DNA of 64,000 nt, from assembly GCF_000482505.1 (NCBI RefSeq), contig NZ_AXVL01000016.1, positions 10,642 through 74,641 on the forward strand. The letters run 5' to 3'. Origin of the DNA: Leptotrichia trevisanii DSM 22070. Its GTDB lineage: Bacteria > Fusobacteriota > Fusobacteriia > Fusobacteriales > Leptotrichiaceae. A model generated the notes under the pieces. The model saw nothing but the letters and a program-made list of their open reading frames with translations. It was not told the origin of the DNA and ran no database searches. A program made the position numbers and the translations under genes. This document shows positions 18,480-27,900 of this stretch, one piece after another (the stretch's first letter is position 1; each line of letters begins with the position of its first letter).

Positions 18480-19607
18480 ATGTTAGAAAAATCAAGCATA
18501 CAAAATCTTGATAACAGTGATTACAGATTAAAAATTTTTGAAGAATATAAAACACTTGAAAAAGTTAATTGGAAAAGGGTTGGCTATAAATATGAGGAGC
18601 CTGAAATTTTTAAGGAATTTAATAATCTGGAAGTTAAAAATGAAAATCAAGATGGAGTTGTTATAAAAAATATAAATGATTCACTACATGAACTTGAAAG
18701 ATTAAAAAACGATAATGATTATGGATTGGGAGATTTTTTCAAGAAACAGAACTTTGCTTTTTATAATGAAGGTAAATATTTGAAAATAAAAGAGAGAAAA
18801 ACTGTTGAAAAGCCAATTTACTTAAATTATCGTGCAAATAAAGAAAATAATTTTCTAGTTGACTACAATGTTATTGAAGTGGAAGATTTTGCAAAAGTTA
18901 CAGTAATAATTACTTATGATTCAGAAGATGATACACCAGTTTATCACAATGGGATTATAAAAGTGTTTACAGGACGAAATGCAGAAGTAAAAATTATAAA
19001 AATACAAACTTTAAATACAAATAGTTCCAATTTTGAATCATCTAAGATAGAAACTTTGGAACAAGGGAAAACTCAATATTACAGCGTTGAACTAGGTGGA
19101 AAGATTAATGCAATAAGCCATAAATCTTATCTTGAAGAAGATTCAGCAGAAGTTTATGTATGGCCTGCATACCTTGCTGATGAAGACAGAAAACTGGACT
19201 TGGAATACTCTGTGGTTTTCCGTGGACGTAGAACAATTGGAGAGCTTCAAGGAAGAGGGGCTGTAAAAGATACGGCTAAAAAAGTATTTCGTGGAAACCT
19301 TTACTTTAAGCAAGGTTCTAGTAAGTCTGAAGGACGTGAAGGGGAATTTGCAATTTTACTAAATGATAAAATAAAAGCTGATTCTATTCCAACATTATTC
19401 TGTAGCGAAGATGACGTTATCGGAGAACATGCCGCTTCTGTCGGAAAAGTTGATGAATCAAAATTATTTTATCTAATGAGCCGTGGACTTTCTGAAGGAA
19501 GGGCAAAAAAATTAATAGTAGAATCTTCATTCCGTCCGATAATGGATAACATTGATGATGAAAAGTTAAGAGAAAAATTATTTGAAGAACTGGAAAGAAG
19601 AATTTAA
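18480..19607 (+). CDS. sufD: SufD, Fe-S scaffold protein
   Basis: A 375-aa paralog of SufB with a shorter N-terminus. The C-terminal block SEGREGEFAILLNDKIKADSIP followed by GEHAASVGKVDESKLFYLMSRGLSEGRAKKLIVE is diagnostic. It forms a heterodimer with SufB on SufC. ATG 18480 has GAGAGGAG 6-7 nt upstream, which rules out the in-frame ATG at 18465 that overlaps that site. The N-terminal half is weakly conserved, as usual. Confidence 0.93.
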   Translation: MLEKSSIQNLDNSDYRLKIFEEYKTLEKVNWKRVGYKYEEPEIFKEFNNLEVKNENQDGVVIKNINDSLHELERLKNDNDYGLGDFFKKQNFAFYNEGKYLKIKERKTVEKPIYLNYRANKENNFLVDYNVIEVEDFAKVTVIITYDSEDDTPVYHNGIIKVFTGRNAEVKIIKIQTLNTNSSNFESSKIETLEQGKTQYYSVELGGKINAISHKSYLEEDSAEVYVWPAYLADEDRKLDLEYSVVFRGRRTIGELQGRGAVKDTAKKVFRGNLYFKQGSSKSEGREGEFAILLNDKIKADSIPTLFCSEDDVIGEHAASVGKVDESKLFYLMSRGLSEGRAKKLIVESSFRPIMDNIDDEKLREKLFEELERRI

Positions 19608-19630
19608 AAGAAAAATAAAAAAATGTGAAT

Positions 19631-19679
19631 TTGAAAAAATACCCACAAAGTGATATAATTTCTGTATTGCTTGTGGGTA
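19631..19679 (+). promoter_or_regulatory. Internal suf promoter overlapped by a perfect dyad
   Basis: TTGAAA (19631-19636), 17-bp spacer, TATAAT (19654-19659): a near-consensus promoter between sufD and sufS. A perfect inverted repeat flanks the -10 region, TACCCACAA at 19640-19648 and TTGTGGGTA at 19671-19679. The left arm lies in the spacer and the right arm just after the expected start site, a layout typical of a repressor operator. Operator function is an inference. Confidence 0.6.
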
Positions 19680-19700
19680 AAATTGTATAGGGAGGGAAAA

Positions 19701-20906
19701 ATGGACTATAGAAAAGAATTTCCAATATTTAAGAATAGAAATAATCACTATCTTGATACAGCGGCAACTTCACAAAAGCCTAAAAGAGTGTTGAATAAAA
19801 TTATGGAATATTATGAAAAGTATAATGGTAATCCAGGGCGTGGCTCGCATACCTTGTCTATGGAAGCCTCAAACTTGATGGCAAACGCACGTAAAACTGT
19901 ACAGAAGTTTATTAATGCAAAATATTCAGAAGAAATAATTTTTACAAAAAGTACGACAGAATCAATCAATCTGATAGCCTATTCTTACGGGCTGGAATTT
20001 ATAAACGAAAACGACGAGATAATTCTAGGAATTTCAAATCATCACGCAAACATTGTCCCTTGGCAGTTTGTTGCTAAAAAGAAAAATGCTAAGATAAAAT
20101 TTGTTTATCTGACTGAAAATGGGCAGTTTGATATTGAAGATTTTAAAAATAAACTGTCAGATAAAACAAAACTTATAGCTATTTCTGCTGTGGTAAATGT
20201 TACAGGAGTTATTCAACCAATAAAGGAAATTATTGAAATTGCACGAAATAAAAATAAAAATATACGTATTCTTGTGGATGCTGCACAGTCGATGATACAT
20301 TTTAAACATGATGTTCAAGAACTGGATGCAGATTTTCTTGTATTTTCAGGACATAAATTATTTACTCCAATGGGAATCGGAGTTATGTACGGGAAAAAGG
20401 ATATTCTTGATAAAATGCCGCCTTTTTTATACGGTGGAGATATGATTGAGTTTGTGACAGAACAGGAATCAACGTTTGCACCACTTCCAAATAAGTTTGA
20501 AGGCGGTACTCAAAATGTAGAAGGTGCAGTAACTTTGGAAGAAGCAATTAATTTTATTGAAGAAATTAGTTACGAAAAAATTAATGAAATTGAAAATTCC
20601 CTTACGAAAATTGCTTTAGAAAAATTTAAAAAACTAGATTTTGTGGAAACTTATTTTACAAAAGATGTTGAAAGTGCTGGAATTATCGCCTTTAATGTAA
20701 AAAATGTGCATTCTCACGATGTGGCATTTATACTGGATTCTTACGATGTAGCAGTCCGTTCAGGGCATCATTGTGCACAGCCTTTAATGAAGTATTTAGG
20801 AGTGCCTTCGTGCTGCCGTGCAAGTTTTAGCATTTACAACAATGAAGAGGATATTGATAAACTGATAGAAGGACTTTTAAAAGTGAAGGAAGTTTTTGAA
20901 TTATAG
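19701..20906 (+). CDS. sufS: SufS cysteine desulfurase
   Basis: A PLP enzyme of 401 aa that takes sulfur from cysteine. HHANIVPWQ near residue 114 and the PLP lysine in FSGHKLFTPMG near 224 are visible. The catalytic cysteine is in RSGHHCAQPL near 360, the group II (SufS) type. ATG 19701 follows GGGAGG; an earlier in-frame start would overlap the dyad. It can be transcribed both from the sufC promoter and from the internal promoter. Confidence 0.95.
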   Translation: MDYRKEFPIFKNRNNHYLDTAATSQKPKRVLNKIMEYYEKYNGNPGRGSHTLSMEASNLMANARKTVQKFINAKYSEEIIFTKSTTESINLIAYSYGLEFINENDEIILGISNHHANIVPWQFVAKKKNAKIKFVYLTENGQFDIEDFKNKLSDKTKLIAISAVVNVTGVIQPIKEIIEIARNKNKNIRILVDAAQSMIHFKHDVQELDADFLVFSGHKLFTPMGIGVMYGKKDILDKMPPFLYGGDMIEFVTEQESTFAPLPNKFEGGTQNVEGAVTLEEAINFIEEISYEKINEIENSLTKIALEKFKKLDFVETYFTKDVESAGIIAFNVKNVHSHDVAFILDSYDVAVRSGHHCAQPLMKYLGVPSCCRASFSIYNNEEDIDKLIEGLLKVKEVFEL

Positions 20907-20949
20907 GAAAAATAAATAAAAAGAGAAAAATTTGAAAAGGAGGTTTAAT

Positions 20950-21390
20950 ATGAATTTAGAAAAAATATATCAGCAGACAATACTAGAATACAGCAGACGT
21001 AAGGAGCTAAACCGTGAAATTGAAAATCCGACATTTGCAGAACGTGGGCATAATCCAAATTGTGGAGATGACTTGACACTTGAAATAAAAATTGATGAAA
21101 ATAATGTAATTACAGATGCCGCATTTATTGGAAGCGGATGTGCTATTTCAACTGCTTCGATGGCTATGCTGATTGACTTGGTAAAAGGGAAGACAATGGA
21201 AGAAGCAAAGGAAAAAGTAAATTTGTTTTTCAAAATGATGAAGCAGGAAGAAAAATTGACAAGTGAAGAAAGTAAAAAATTAGGAGATGCTGTTCTTATG
21301 GAATACGTGGCTCAAATGCCTGCAAGAGTAAAATGTGCGACACTTAGCTGGCATTCATTAAAAGTAATTGTGGATAAGAGTGAAAAGTAG
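20950..21390 (+). CDS. sufU: SufU, sulfur acceptor for SufS
   Basis: 146 aa of the IscU/SufU fold. Three conserved cysteines are in NPNCGDDL, GSGCAIS and RVKCATLSW, and the insertion before the third Cys (KQEEKLTSEESKKLG) is typical of SufU rather than IscU. It receives persulfide sulfur from SufS. AAAAGGAGG precedes ATG 20950. It is the last gene of the suf run; the DNA after it is broken up by IS elements. Confidence 0.94.
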   Translation: MNLEKIYQQTILEYSRRKELNREIENPTFAERGHNPNCGDDLTLEIKIDENNVITDAAFIGSGCAISTASMAMLIDLVKGKTMEEAKEKVNLFFKMMKQEEKLTSEESKKLGDAVLMEYVAQMPARVKCATLSWHSLKVIVDKSEK

Positions 21391-21403
21391 AATAATAATA
21401 TAA

Positions 21404-21454
21404 AAAAGCTGTTTAATAAACCAACTCCAAAAAGTTGGACAAAAAATTTAACTA
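21404..21454 (+). other. Hairpin sequences after sufU, possibly a split terminator
   Basis: GCTGTTTAATAAAC resembles the left arm and loop of a terminator but is cut off. CCAACT-ccaaaa-AGTTGG (21421-21438) follows, with an A-run instead of a T-run. The IS starts at 21455. A possible reading is that an insertion split the original suf terminator. Confidence 0.3.
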
Positions 21455-22342
21455 GGGCATGTCTGAAAACCCTAAAATCAGTGATATTTTTAATGATTAT
21501 AAAATAGAATACTCATAGTTAGTTGAAACATTGCTACCATATCTGTTACAATAAAAGAAAAGTCATAGGAGGACTTTTCATGCAAAGAAGATATGAAGTT
21601 TCAGATGAACAGTGGAATAAAATAAAACATATGTTTCCTAAAGCTAAAACAAGACGTCCAGGCCTGATGTTTAATGCTGTCCTTTGGATTACCTGCAGTG
21701 GTGCACCCTGGAGAGATCTTCCCAAACGTTTCGGTTCTTGGAAAACTGTGTATTCACGTTTTTGCAAATGGCGTGATGAAGAAATTCTTCACAAGGTATT
21801 TGAACATTTGAAAAAAGATGCCGCCTATGAGAACCTTAGTATTTACTCAACAGCAGTTAGAGCTTATCAAAGCAGTGCAGATTCAAAAAAGGGGCAGAAA
21901 ATTCAGAAGTAAATCAGCATATTGGCATAAGTTCAGGTGGAAAAACAACCAAAATCCATGCAGTTGTAGACGAACTAGGAAACCCGGTATACATCAAGCT
22001 GACTGCAGGGCAAATTCACGACAGTACACAGGCCATTGAAATATTGTTAAACATAAAGGGAGGCAATATACTTGCAGACAAGGCATATGGAACGCAGGAA
22101 ATACGAAAATACATAGAGGACCAGGAAGCTAAATACACGATACCCCCGAAATCCAATACAAAAGACAAGTTGTGGAATGCTTTTTCAACAGGCTTAAACA
22201 GTACCGCAGAATAGCGACACGTTATGATAAGCCGACAACTTCGTTTATGAATTTTATTTATATGGGTTGCATAATGATTTTAATAAAATAAGTTTAAGTA
22301 ATCATTAAAAATATCACCGATCCAAAGTTTTCAGACATGCCC
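21455..22342 (+). mobile_element. Decayed IS5-family element (IS427-like), 888 bp
   Basis: The ends are inverted repeats: the left end begins GGGCATGTCTGAAAAC and the right end closes with GTTTTCAGACATGCCC. GTGATATTTTTAATGATTA is also repeated inverted just inside both ends. A TA dinucleotide flanks each side, as expected for TA/TNA target duplication. The transposase inside is broken. Confidence 0.85.
21580..22291 (+). pseudogene. Broken IS5-family transposase
   Basis: The first frame (21580-21912) encodes YEVSDEQWNKIKHMFP and APWRDLPKRFGSWKTVYSRF, typical of the IS5/IS427 N-terminus. The frame then shifts near 21890 into NQHIGISSGGKTTKIHAVVDE and GGNILADKAYG, which contain the first two Asp of the DDE triad. 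A second shift, with apparent loss of sequence near 22170, leads to VVECFFNRLKQYRRIATRY, holding the Glu. At least two frame breaks make it inactive in cis. Confidence 0.85.
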
Positions 22343-22350
22343 TAATTAAT

Positions 22351-22392
22351 AAGGATTAATTTCTATATAAAGCAGAGGTTAATCCTTTTAAT
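22351..22392 (+). terminator. Terminator-like hairpin right of the IS5 element
   Basis: AAGGATTAA (22351-22359) pairs with TTAATCCTT (22379-22387), then TTAATTT. It may have been the original suf terminator, now pushed downstream by the IS insertion, or a barrier before the IS110 element. Confidence 0.55.
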
Positions 22393-22395
22393 TTC

Positions 22396-22705
22396 TTGTA
22401 TGATAAATATATAAATAATTATATAAAATACCACACACTCCTTTCTTTATATTTCTTATTTTTTTCTTTTCTGTTCCTATTGCTTTTCTCTTCCCTTATT
22501 TTGTATAATTATTTTAGGGAAACTGCGGACTTTTTATTTTTCTTAAGGAGCTCTCGCTACTTTTCAATGGAGATTATTGCCGCTGTTTTATCTTTAACCC
22601 TTATAGTTGGATAAGTTTTTAAATTTTTATGTTTAGCAAGAATGCGCCTGATAAAACTTTGCGGTTCCTACAGTTCCCCTATTTCTTCTTAAAGGATGTG
22701 ATCTT
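22396..22705 (+). other. IS110 upstream non-coding arm, candidate bridge RNA
   Basis: Recent work shows that IS110-group elements express a bridge RNA from the non-coding arm before the transposase. This 310-bp arm has no credible gene: one low-complexity frame crosses it without a ribosome site. From about 22520 its composition becomes mixed, with GAAACTGCGGAC, GGAGCTCTCGC, TTGCCGCTG and AATGCGCCTGATAAAAC, as expected of a structured RNA. The fold and guide loops were not determined. Confidence 0.4.
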
Positions 22706-23875
22706 ATGTTTTTTTTAGGCATTGATATCGCCAAGCTCAACCACGTTGCTTCCCTTGTTTCTGACAACGGAAATATCGTTTTTTCTAATTTTATGTTCAA
22801 AAACACTCTTGAGGGCTTTCTTTCCTTAATTGATAAAGTAAAGTCCATCCCTAAAGATGACATTGTTATTGCTCTTGAATTTACTGGACACTATTCTGAC
22901 AATTTTGTTAATTTCTTCTTTAACAAAAAGTTTAATGTCACTCTAGTCAATCCTGCAAATGTCGCCAATTTTAGAAAATCTTATGGAAGGGATTCTAAAA
23001 ACGACAGGATTGATTCCATCAATATCGCTAAAATGCTGCTTTCCCGTGAATACTCTCTCGTTACACAGAGCGATATTGAATATCTTTCATTGAAAAAACT
23101 CAACAGAATCAGAGATTCCCTTGTCAAGCAGAAAAGTAAATGCAAAATTTTGCTGTCCAGAAATCTCGATTCCATATTCCCTGAGCTTCACCTGCTGCCT
23201 TCAGGCATCCATTCTAAAGCTGTCTATGCCCTTTTGAAGAAATATCCTTCTTCAGAAGAAATAGCTGCCTTAGGAATTGATGTTTTAACAAATATTTTAA
23301 AAACTAATTCCAGGGGGCATTTCTGTGAAAAGACTGCCTGTATTATCAAAAGTCAGGCTAAATCTTCTGTCGGTTTCGAGGACATCTCCTTAAGTTTTCA
23401 TATTTCACAGCTGATTTCCTCTATTGAGCTGCTGGAAGAGCAGATAAGGAATACTGAAAAGCAGATCAATGCCATCATTGAAAAGCTTAAACCTGTTATC
23501 CTGTCTATTCCTGGCATAAGCAATGTTGCCTGTGCCTGCATTCTGGGAGAAATCGGAAATATATCAAGATTCCGTTCCCCTTCAAAGCTATTAGCATTTG
23601 CAGGCTTAGATCCTAAAGTCAGACAGTCAGGGCAGTTCAGAGCCTTATCATGCCGAATGTCAAAACGTGGCTCAAAATATTTACGATATTCCCTAATCTA
23701 CACTGCCTGGAATGCTGTCCGAAACAATGAAGTTTTCAGTAATTACTATGCTCTTAAACGTTCACAGGGGAAAAATCATTACAAGGCACTGGGGCATGTT
23801 GCCCATAAGCTTGTAAGAGTTATTTACAGACTTATGAAAGATAATATTCCATTTGATGCTGAGCAGCTTATTTAA
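22706..23875 (+). CDS. IS110-family transposase (DEDD type), intact
   Basis: 389 aa. The N-terminal RuvC-like DEDD domain shows D7 (FFLGIDIAK), E58 (ALEFTGHY) and D100/D103 (KNDRIDS). A coiled linker around 235-265 leads to the C-terminal Transposase_20 domain with SIPGISNVACACILGEIG and LLAFAGLDPKVRQSG; the serine of that QSG is the probable nucleophile. AAAGGATGTG precedes the ATG. No frame break is seen, so the element may be active. Recombination is expected to be guided by a bridge RNA. Confidence 0.93.
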   Translation: MFFLGIDIAKLNHVASLVSDNGNIVFSNFMFKNTLEGFLSLIDKVKSIPKDDIVIALEFTGHYSDNFVNFFFNKKFNVTLVNPANVANFRKSYGRDSKNDRIDSINIAKMLLSREYSLVTQSDIEYLSLKKLNRIRDSLVKQKSKCKILLSRNLDSIFPELHLLPSGIHSKAVYALLKKYPSSEEIAALGIDVLTNILKTNSRGHFCEKTACIIKSQAKSSVGFEDISLSFHISQLISSIELLEEQIRNTEKQINAIIEKLKPVILSIPGISNVACACILGEIGNISRFRSPSKLLAFAGLDPKVRQSGQFRALSCRMSKRGSKYLRYSLIYTAWNAVRNNEVFSNYYALKRSQGKNHYKALGHVAHKLVRVIYRLMKDNIPFDAEQLI

Positions 23876-23984
23876 AAAAACTATACAAAATATCTAAGAA
23901 AATCTATTTTCAATAGGTTAATTTAAATTCGCCCAAAATTCAAGATCAAAAATTTTAAAATTTTTTTTAAAAAAGGCTTGACAA

Positions 23985-24085
23985 TTCATAGTTGATCTCC
24001 TTTATTTATTTTTATAGTCATTTGTAAAAACCTAAAAAAATTCAAGACTTTTTCAACATATATATAATGATTTTTCTCCAATTTA
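23985..24085 (-). repeat. Leader repeat, copy 1 (headless gene start)
   Basis: On the minus strand it reads GGAGAAAAAT ... ATGTTGAAAAAGT ... ACAAATGACT ... AAAGGAGATCAACT and then ATG AAT TGT CAA GCC. Only a 23-codon frame follows, ending inside the area next to the IS110 element. It closely matches the leader of the glycoside hydrolase (28106-28200), so it looks like a start region that lost its gene. Confidence 0.55.
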
Positions 24086-24226
24086 AAGGTACAATTTATT
24101 ACCACACAAACTTACCCAAAAAGAGAATTATCATGCCTAAATTTAATCCGAAAATGTCTCTTTCCGTCTATTCAATTTTCTCTTTTCCAGTCAATTTTTT
24201 ATTCTTTTGTCAGTTTAGTGAAAAAA

Positions 24227-24273
24227 ACTACACCTCCTATCTTGTCGTATCCAAGATTCCGGGTGCAGTTCAA
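24227..24273 (-). terminator. Strong two-tier hairpin followed by T7
   Basis: On the minus strand, CTGCACC pairs with GGTGTAG (outer stem, one G-T), and ATCTTG pairs with CAAGAT (inner stem, loop GATACGA). A symmetric CGGA/AGGA internal loop separates them, and seven T follow. It could terminate transcripts coming from the damaged tRNA-Asn. On the plus strand, GGGTGCAGTTCA resembles the end of IS3-type elements, so it may instead be an IS end remnant. Confidence 0.45.
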
Positions 24274-24360
24274 TACCTATATAATCCATTTATCAAAAAC
24301 ATCAACTGATAATCAATTCATGTACCTAAAAGCGGATTTACTTTTCCTGTAAATAAAAAA

Positions 24361-24438
24361 TGGCGTCCCCGGTTGGACTCGAACCAACGGCCCTCTGATT
24401 AACAGTCAGATGCTCTAACCGGCTCGAGACACAAGGGC
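24361..24438 (-). tRNA. tRNA-Asn(GTT) with a damaged 5' half, probable pseudo-tRNA
   Basis: From the D-loop to the CCA end the minus strand is a normal tRNA-Asn: GAGC, anticodon stem-loop CTGACTGTTAATCAG with GTT, T arm GTTGG-TTCGAGT-CCAAC, then CGGGGACG-CCA. The expected acceptor 5' strand would be GTCCCCG, but GCCCTTG is found (one mismatch, two G-T pairs). The D-stem is TCTC instead of GCTC, and one extra base lies in the loop. The 5' part instead continues the leader repeat. It is probably a recombination or attachment-site remnant. Confidence 0.6.
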
Positions 24439-24560
24439 TTGACAATTCATAATCTCCTTTTTTATTATTCTTTTAGTCATTTGTAAAAGTCTAAAATTTC
24501 TAATAATTACAATGCTTTTACAGTTCTAATTTTTACTATTTTTCTCCAGTATTTTTGTTA
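24439..24560 (-). repeat. Leader repeat, copy 2, fused to the tRNA-Asn remnant
   Basis: The minus strand shows GGAGAAAAATAGTAAAAATT, then ACTTTTACAAATGACTAAAA and AAAAGGAGATT, and then ATG AAT TGT CAA GCC as in copy 1. After five shared codons the sequence runs straight into the tRNA-Asn remnant, and the frame stops after 11 codons. Confidence 0.55.
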
Positions 24561-24891
24561 TAAAATTTTAATATTTTAGATAAAAACACTATATTTATTG
24601 AGTTTTTATATTATTACTTTTACAATCGCCTATATTATTCCTTACTGATACTATAACATAAAAAAATTTGATTTTTGTGTATTTATTATTATTTTTATAT
24701 TTTAAAATTGAAAAATTCAAAAAAGTTAAGATTCCTACAATTAATTAATTATAGCCATTATTCTATAGTTGTTGTGCGGGTTTATAATTACTATTTTTTT
24801 TAGTTTTGTATCATAAGCATAACCTCCATCATTGCTTACTTCTCTAAAAAATACTTTCTTTTACAGTATTTTCAAATCAATTTAAGTTGAT
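24561..24891. other. Gene-free AT-rich stretch
   Basis: No open frame with a ribosome site, no clear promoter and no strong hairpin is seen. It separates the mobile-element scrap region from the 3' end of the glycoside hydrolase gene. Confidence 0.6.
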
Positions 24892-24946
24892 TTTCAGGTT
24901 ACCTAAAATCATATGAAATTAATCATCATATTCAAGCAACCTGAAA
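24892..24946 (-). terminator. Inverted repeat after the glycoside hydrolase gene
   Basis: Perfect 9-bp arms TTTCAGGTT (24892-24900) and AACCTGAAA (24938-24946) lie 13 bp beyond the stop codon. The 37-nt interior has weak pairing. The following bases are not a T-run, so it may be a transcript-end stabiliser rather than a classic terminator. Confidence 0.45.
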
Positions 24947-24958
24947 TAAAGTCCACCA

Positions 24959-27900
24959 CTATTTTTTATACAGACGCACATAATCAATCTCTGTAGTTTG
25001 AACCGGGAACGGAGCATTGATGGAAGGTGGGGTTTGACTAGGTTCCCATTCTACATAATCATTAATAATGAAATGCCATTTATCGTTCTCAAATCCTTGT
25101 TTGACTAAAGCGGAACTGATGTTCAGCTTACTATAGTCTTCATCCGGCATAGTTGAAAGATAGTTACCATATTGATCATATCGAGTATTGTCAACTACAC
25201 TGATACGTCGAGCATCTTTAATACGATAATGAACCACAGGAATCAATCTTCCGTCCATATAATAACTTACTTTCGTTCCATCAAACTCAATTGCCCAGAC
25301 ATGCCATTCGTCTGTAAGCGATTTAGATTGTCCGCCAACACGGTTTTCCAAACGGTGTGTAAAGCCACGAGGAGTCCATTCGTGATTGACTTGGCTGTAA
25401 TAACAACTGATATTGGATGCAGGCCACGCATAACTCGGAGTATCTGCAAACCATTCCAAAATCAATAGTGATCCATAAGGTGCATTACCGCCGGGAACTT
25501 TACAGATAGGTGTGTCTATATCATTTTGCTGTTTCTGCATCCACAGAGCTGTACGCATTCCTCGCAAATGATTCCAGTTCATTTTAGCACGTATTTCCGC
25601 ACGGAATGGCTTTGAAGCATCCACAAGTTTGTCAGATTCCAGCCTACCACTTGAATATTGGGTAACCTTACCTGCAGGACATACACCCGTAGTTGCATTT
25701 GCATCAGTTAGAGGATCTCCTTTTCTGTTAACACAATGACGTCGTGTAGTAATTTTGGCACGTTCACCATCCAGACTGATGTTGTTTGGCAGATAAGTCA
25801 AATGACTTCCCAGATGATTAATAATTCTTTTACTTTGCCAATTTGCAGGAAGACTTCTGTCCTTAAATTCCCAACACTTCACACTCTTCCATTGGCCCGA
25901 AGCATCTGTGGCACTGTCACATCCATTTGCAAGTGGAGCTGGAGATGGCGAAGGTGCTGGATTATTATTAATAAATCTTCGAATTACATCTACTGCCTTT
26001 TTTTCAGTACCATCTGACTTCCAAATTCCAAAATAATTTTCAGGATCTGCCGCATCCAGTACATCAGGACGTCCGTTATGATCAGCATCAATGTTTGCAT
26101 CAGGAACACCATCTCCATTTGTATCAATATTTACATCAAGCCATCCATCGCCGTTACTATCCCTATCCAATACTCCTGAAGTAATATAAGGCTTTCTGTC
26201 TTTTGCCTGATATAAAATAAGAGGGCCGAATATATTTGATCTTTGATACCATCCTAAAATTTGACTTATTATATTAGCCTGTTTTGTTTCTTCAACACCG
26301 GGATAAGAAGCATCCAGTCCTACTTCTGATGGCCATATTTTTTTATTACCATCACCGTGTTCTGACATTATCTGGTATAATGTTTTCTCTCCTCCTCCAG
26401 GTTTTACAACATCACCTATCATATTTGCCCAGCCATTATCCCCAAAAGCTCTGGCATAAATTCCATAAGGATGGTGCGATAATCCATCAAAATATCCTTT
26501 TGCCCCGGCTCTGTACATTCTTTCCAGAAATTCCATAGGCCCGATATACCCTGTTGAATTGTTGGTAGCACCTACCGTCATCCCACCAGCCATAATATTC
26601 ACATCAATATGAGCATTATGTGCTGCTGTATACGCTATTTTCAGCAAATCAGTATAATGTTCAGGATTCGGTTTAGGATTTTGAATAGTATCATGCCAAA
26701 ACTCAGGATTTCCTGGTTCATTCCAAAATTCATAGTCTATTACTCCCTTTGGAGCGTATCTTTTTACCAATGCACTTACAAAATTTGAAAAACCATTATC
26801 ATATTGTGGAAGCGGAGCAAATGAAGCTACCCAAATTTTTCTTGCATTTAACGCATTTTTTTCAGCAGTCGAAAGTTTGTCTGCCCCTGTCGCCCATTCA
26901 GGAGCACCGCTTATCTGCATTAAAACTTTTAAGTTATATTTTCTTGCAAGAGCAACGGCATCATCAATGTCCTGCCAATCATATCCTCCATTTTTTTTAG
27001 ATTGGATTCTATGCCATGAAGCTGTAATTCTTACCCACTGAAATCCTACTCTTGCTATTTTTGAATAAGAGTCTTCCGCTTCTTGAAGATTACTTCTCCA
27101 AAAAGGATTGACAGGCTGTATTCCAATTCCTCTCACATTATGAATTTTTGAATCGTCTTTCTTCTGTTTTTTAGGATTGGAACTATCATCTTTGCCACCA
27201 CCATTTCTACCATTTTGAGGTCCAGAAGTTCCACCTTTTCCACCGCCTCTATGATGTCCAATTCCACCAGCAATTGCTCCGACAGCAGAAGCTCCTGCCA
27301 CTCCGCCGATAATAGGCCCAACAGGAACTTTCCCTCCTATATTGCCTCCTAAAGATCCTATATTTCCTTTTGGCTGTCCTATATTTCCAATAATATTACC
27401 GGCTTTTTCCGCTGTATCTGAACAGTTCAATATTACCGCATCACTATTTTCTGGATTATCTGGAAAAACTTTATTCCCGTCAACAACTCTAACTATATTT
27501 GAACATTTTAAAGTTATTTCATTTGAATTAGCTGTTCCGCCGCTATTTATCGCTGTTTCATTTTTTAGCAGATTTTCAGATACACTGGAACATTTTAATA
27601 TTATATCATTTGAACCGCCACTGTCTGATAACGGTATTTCAGTTTTATTTACATTTTTTACTGTATTTGAACATTTCAGCTGTATTCCCTTAATGCTTCC
27701 AGTTTTATCCGTTTGAAATAATTCATTTGCATTAATTATTCTAACTATATTTGAACATTTCAGTATTTTTTCATCAGAATTTCCATTTTTTTCTGCTTCA
27801 CCTGCTGCATTTTCACTTGTATTTAAGCATTCCAGCAGTATATCTTTGGAATTAACTTTATTTGTTCCAATCAAATTCTCACTGCTGTTTTCAGAATTTA

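Larger units (their letters stand above)
22396..23950 (+). mobile_element. IS110-family element, approximate limits
   Basis: An intact transposase gene lies in a block with about 300 bp of non-coding DNA before it and 60-80 bp after it. IS110 elements lack clear terminal inverted repeats, so the ends cannot be placed from one copy; the limits given are estimates. The long non-coding arm upstream of the gene is the arrangement of the IS110 group rather than the IS1111 group. Confidence 0.6.

Noticed and set aside
22396-22614. 72-codon open frame before the IS110 transposase
   Set aside because: Low-complexity Phe/Leu-rich product without ribosome site; it lies in the IS non-coding arm and is better explained as structural RNA or spacer.
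24227-24273. Riboswitch aptamer (internal GGA/AGGA loop hairpin)
   Set aside because: The symmetric internal loop is suggestive, but no downstream gene is present to regulate and no known aptamer consensus fits; a terminator or IS end is simpler.
24067-24309. 80-codon plus-strand open frame
   Set aside because: It starts inside a leader repeat, has no ribosome site and runs across a minus-strand hairpin; nothing in the product resembles a family.
25172-25468. 98-codon plus-strand frame inside the glycoside hydrolase gene
   Set aside because: It is a shadow frame in the higher-G+C part of a clearly coding minus-strand gene.
27342-27716. 124-codon plus-strand frame opposite the Cys-repeat region
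   Set aside because: It arises from the antisense of the repeated LKCSN units; no ribosome site and no family.
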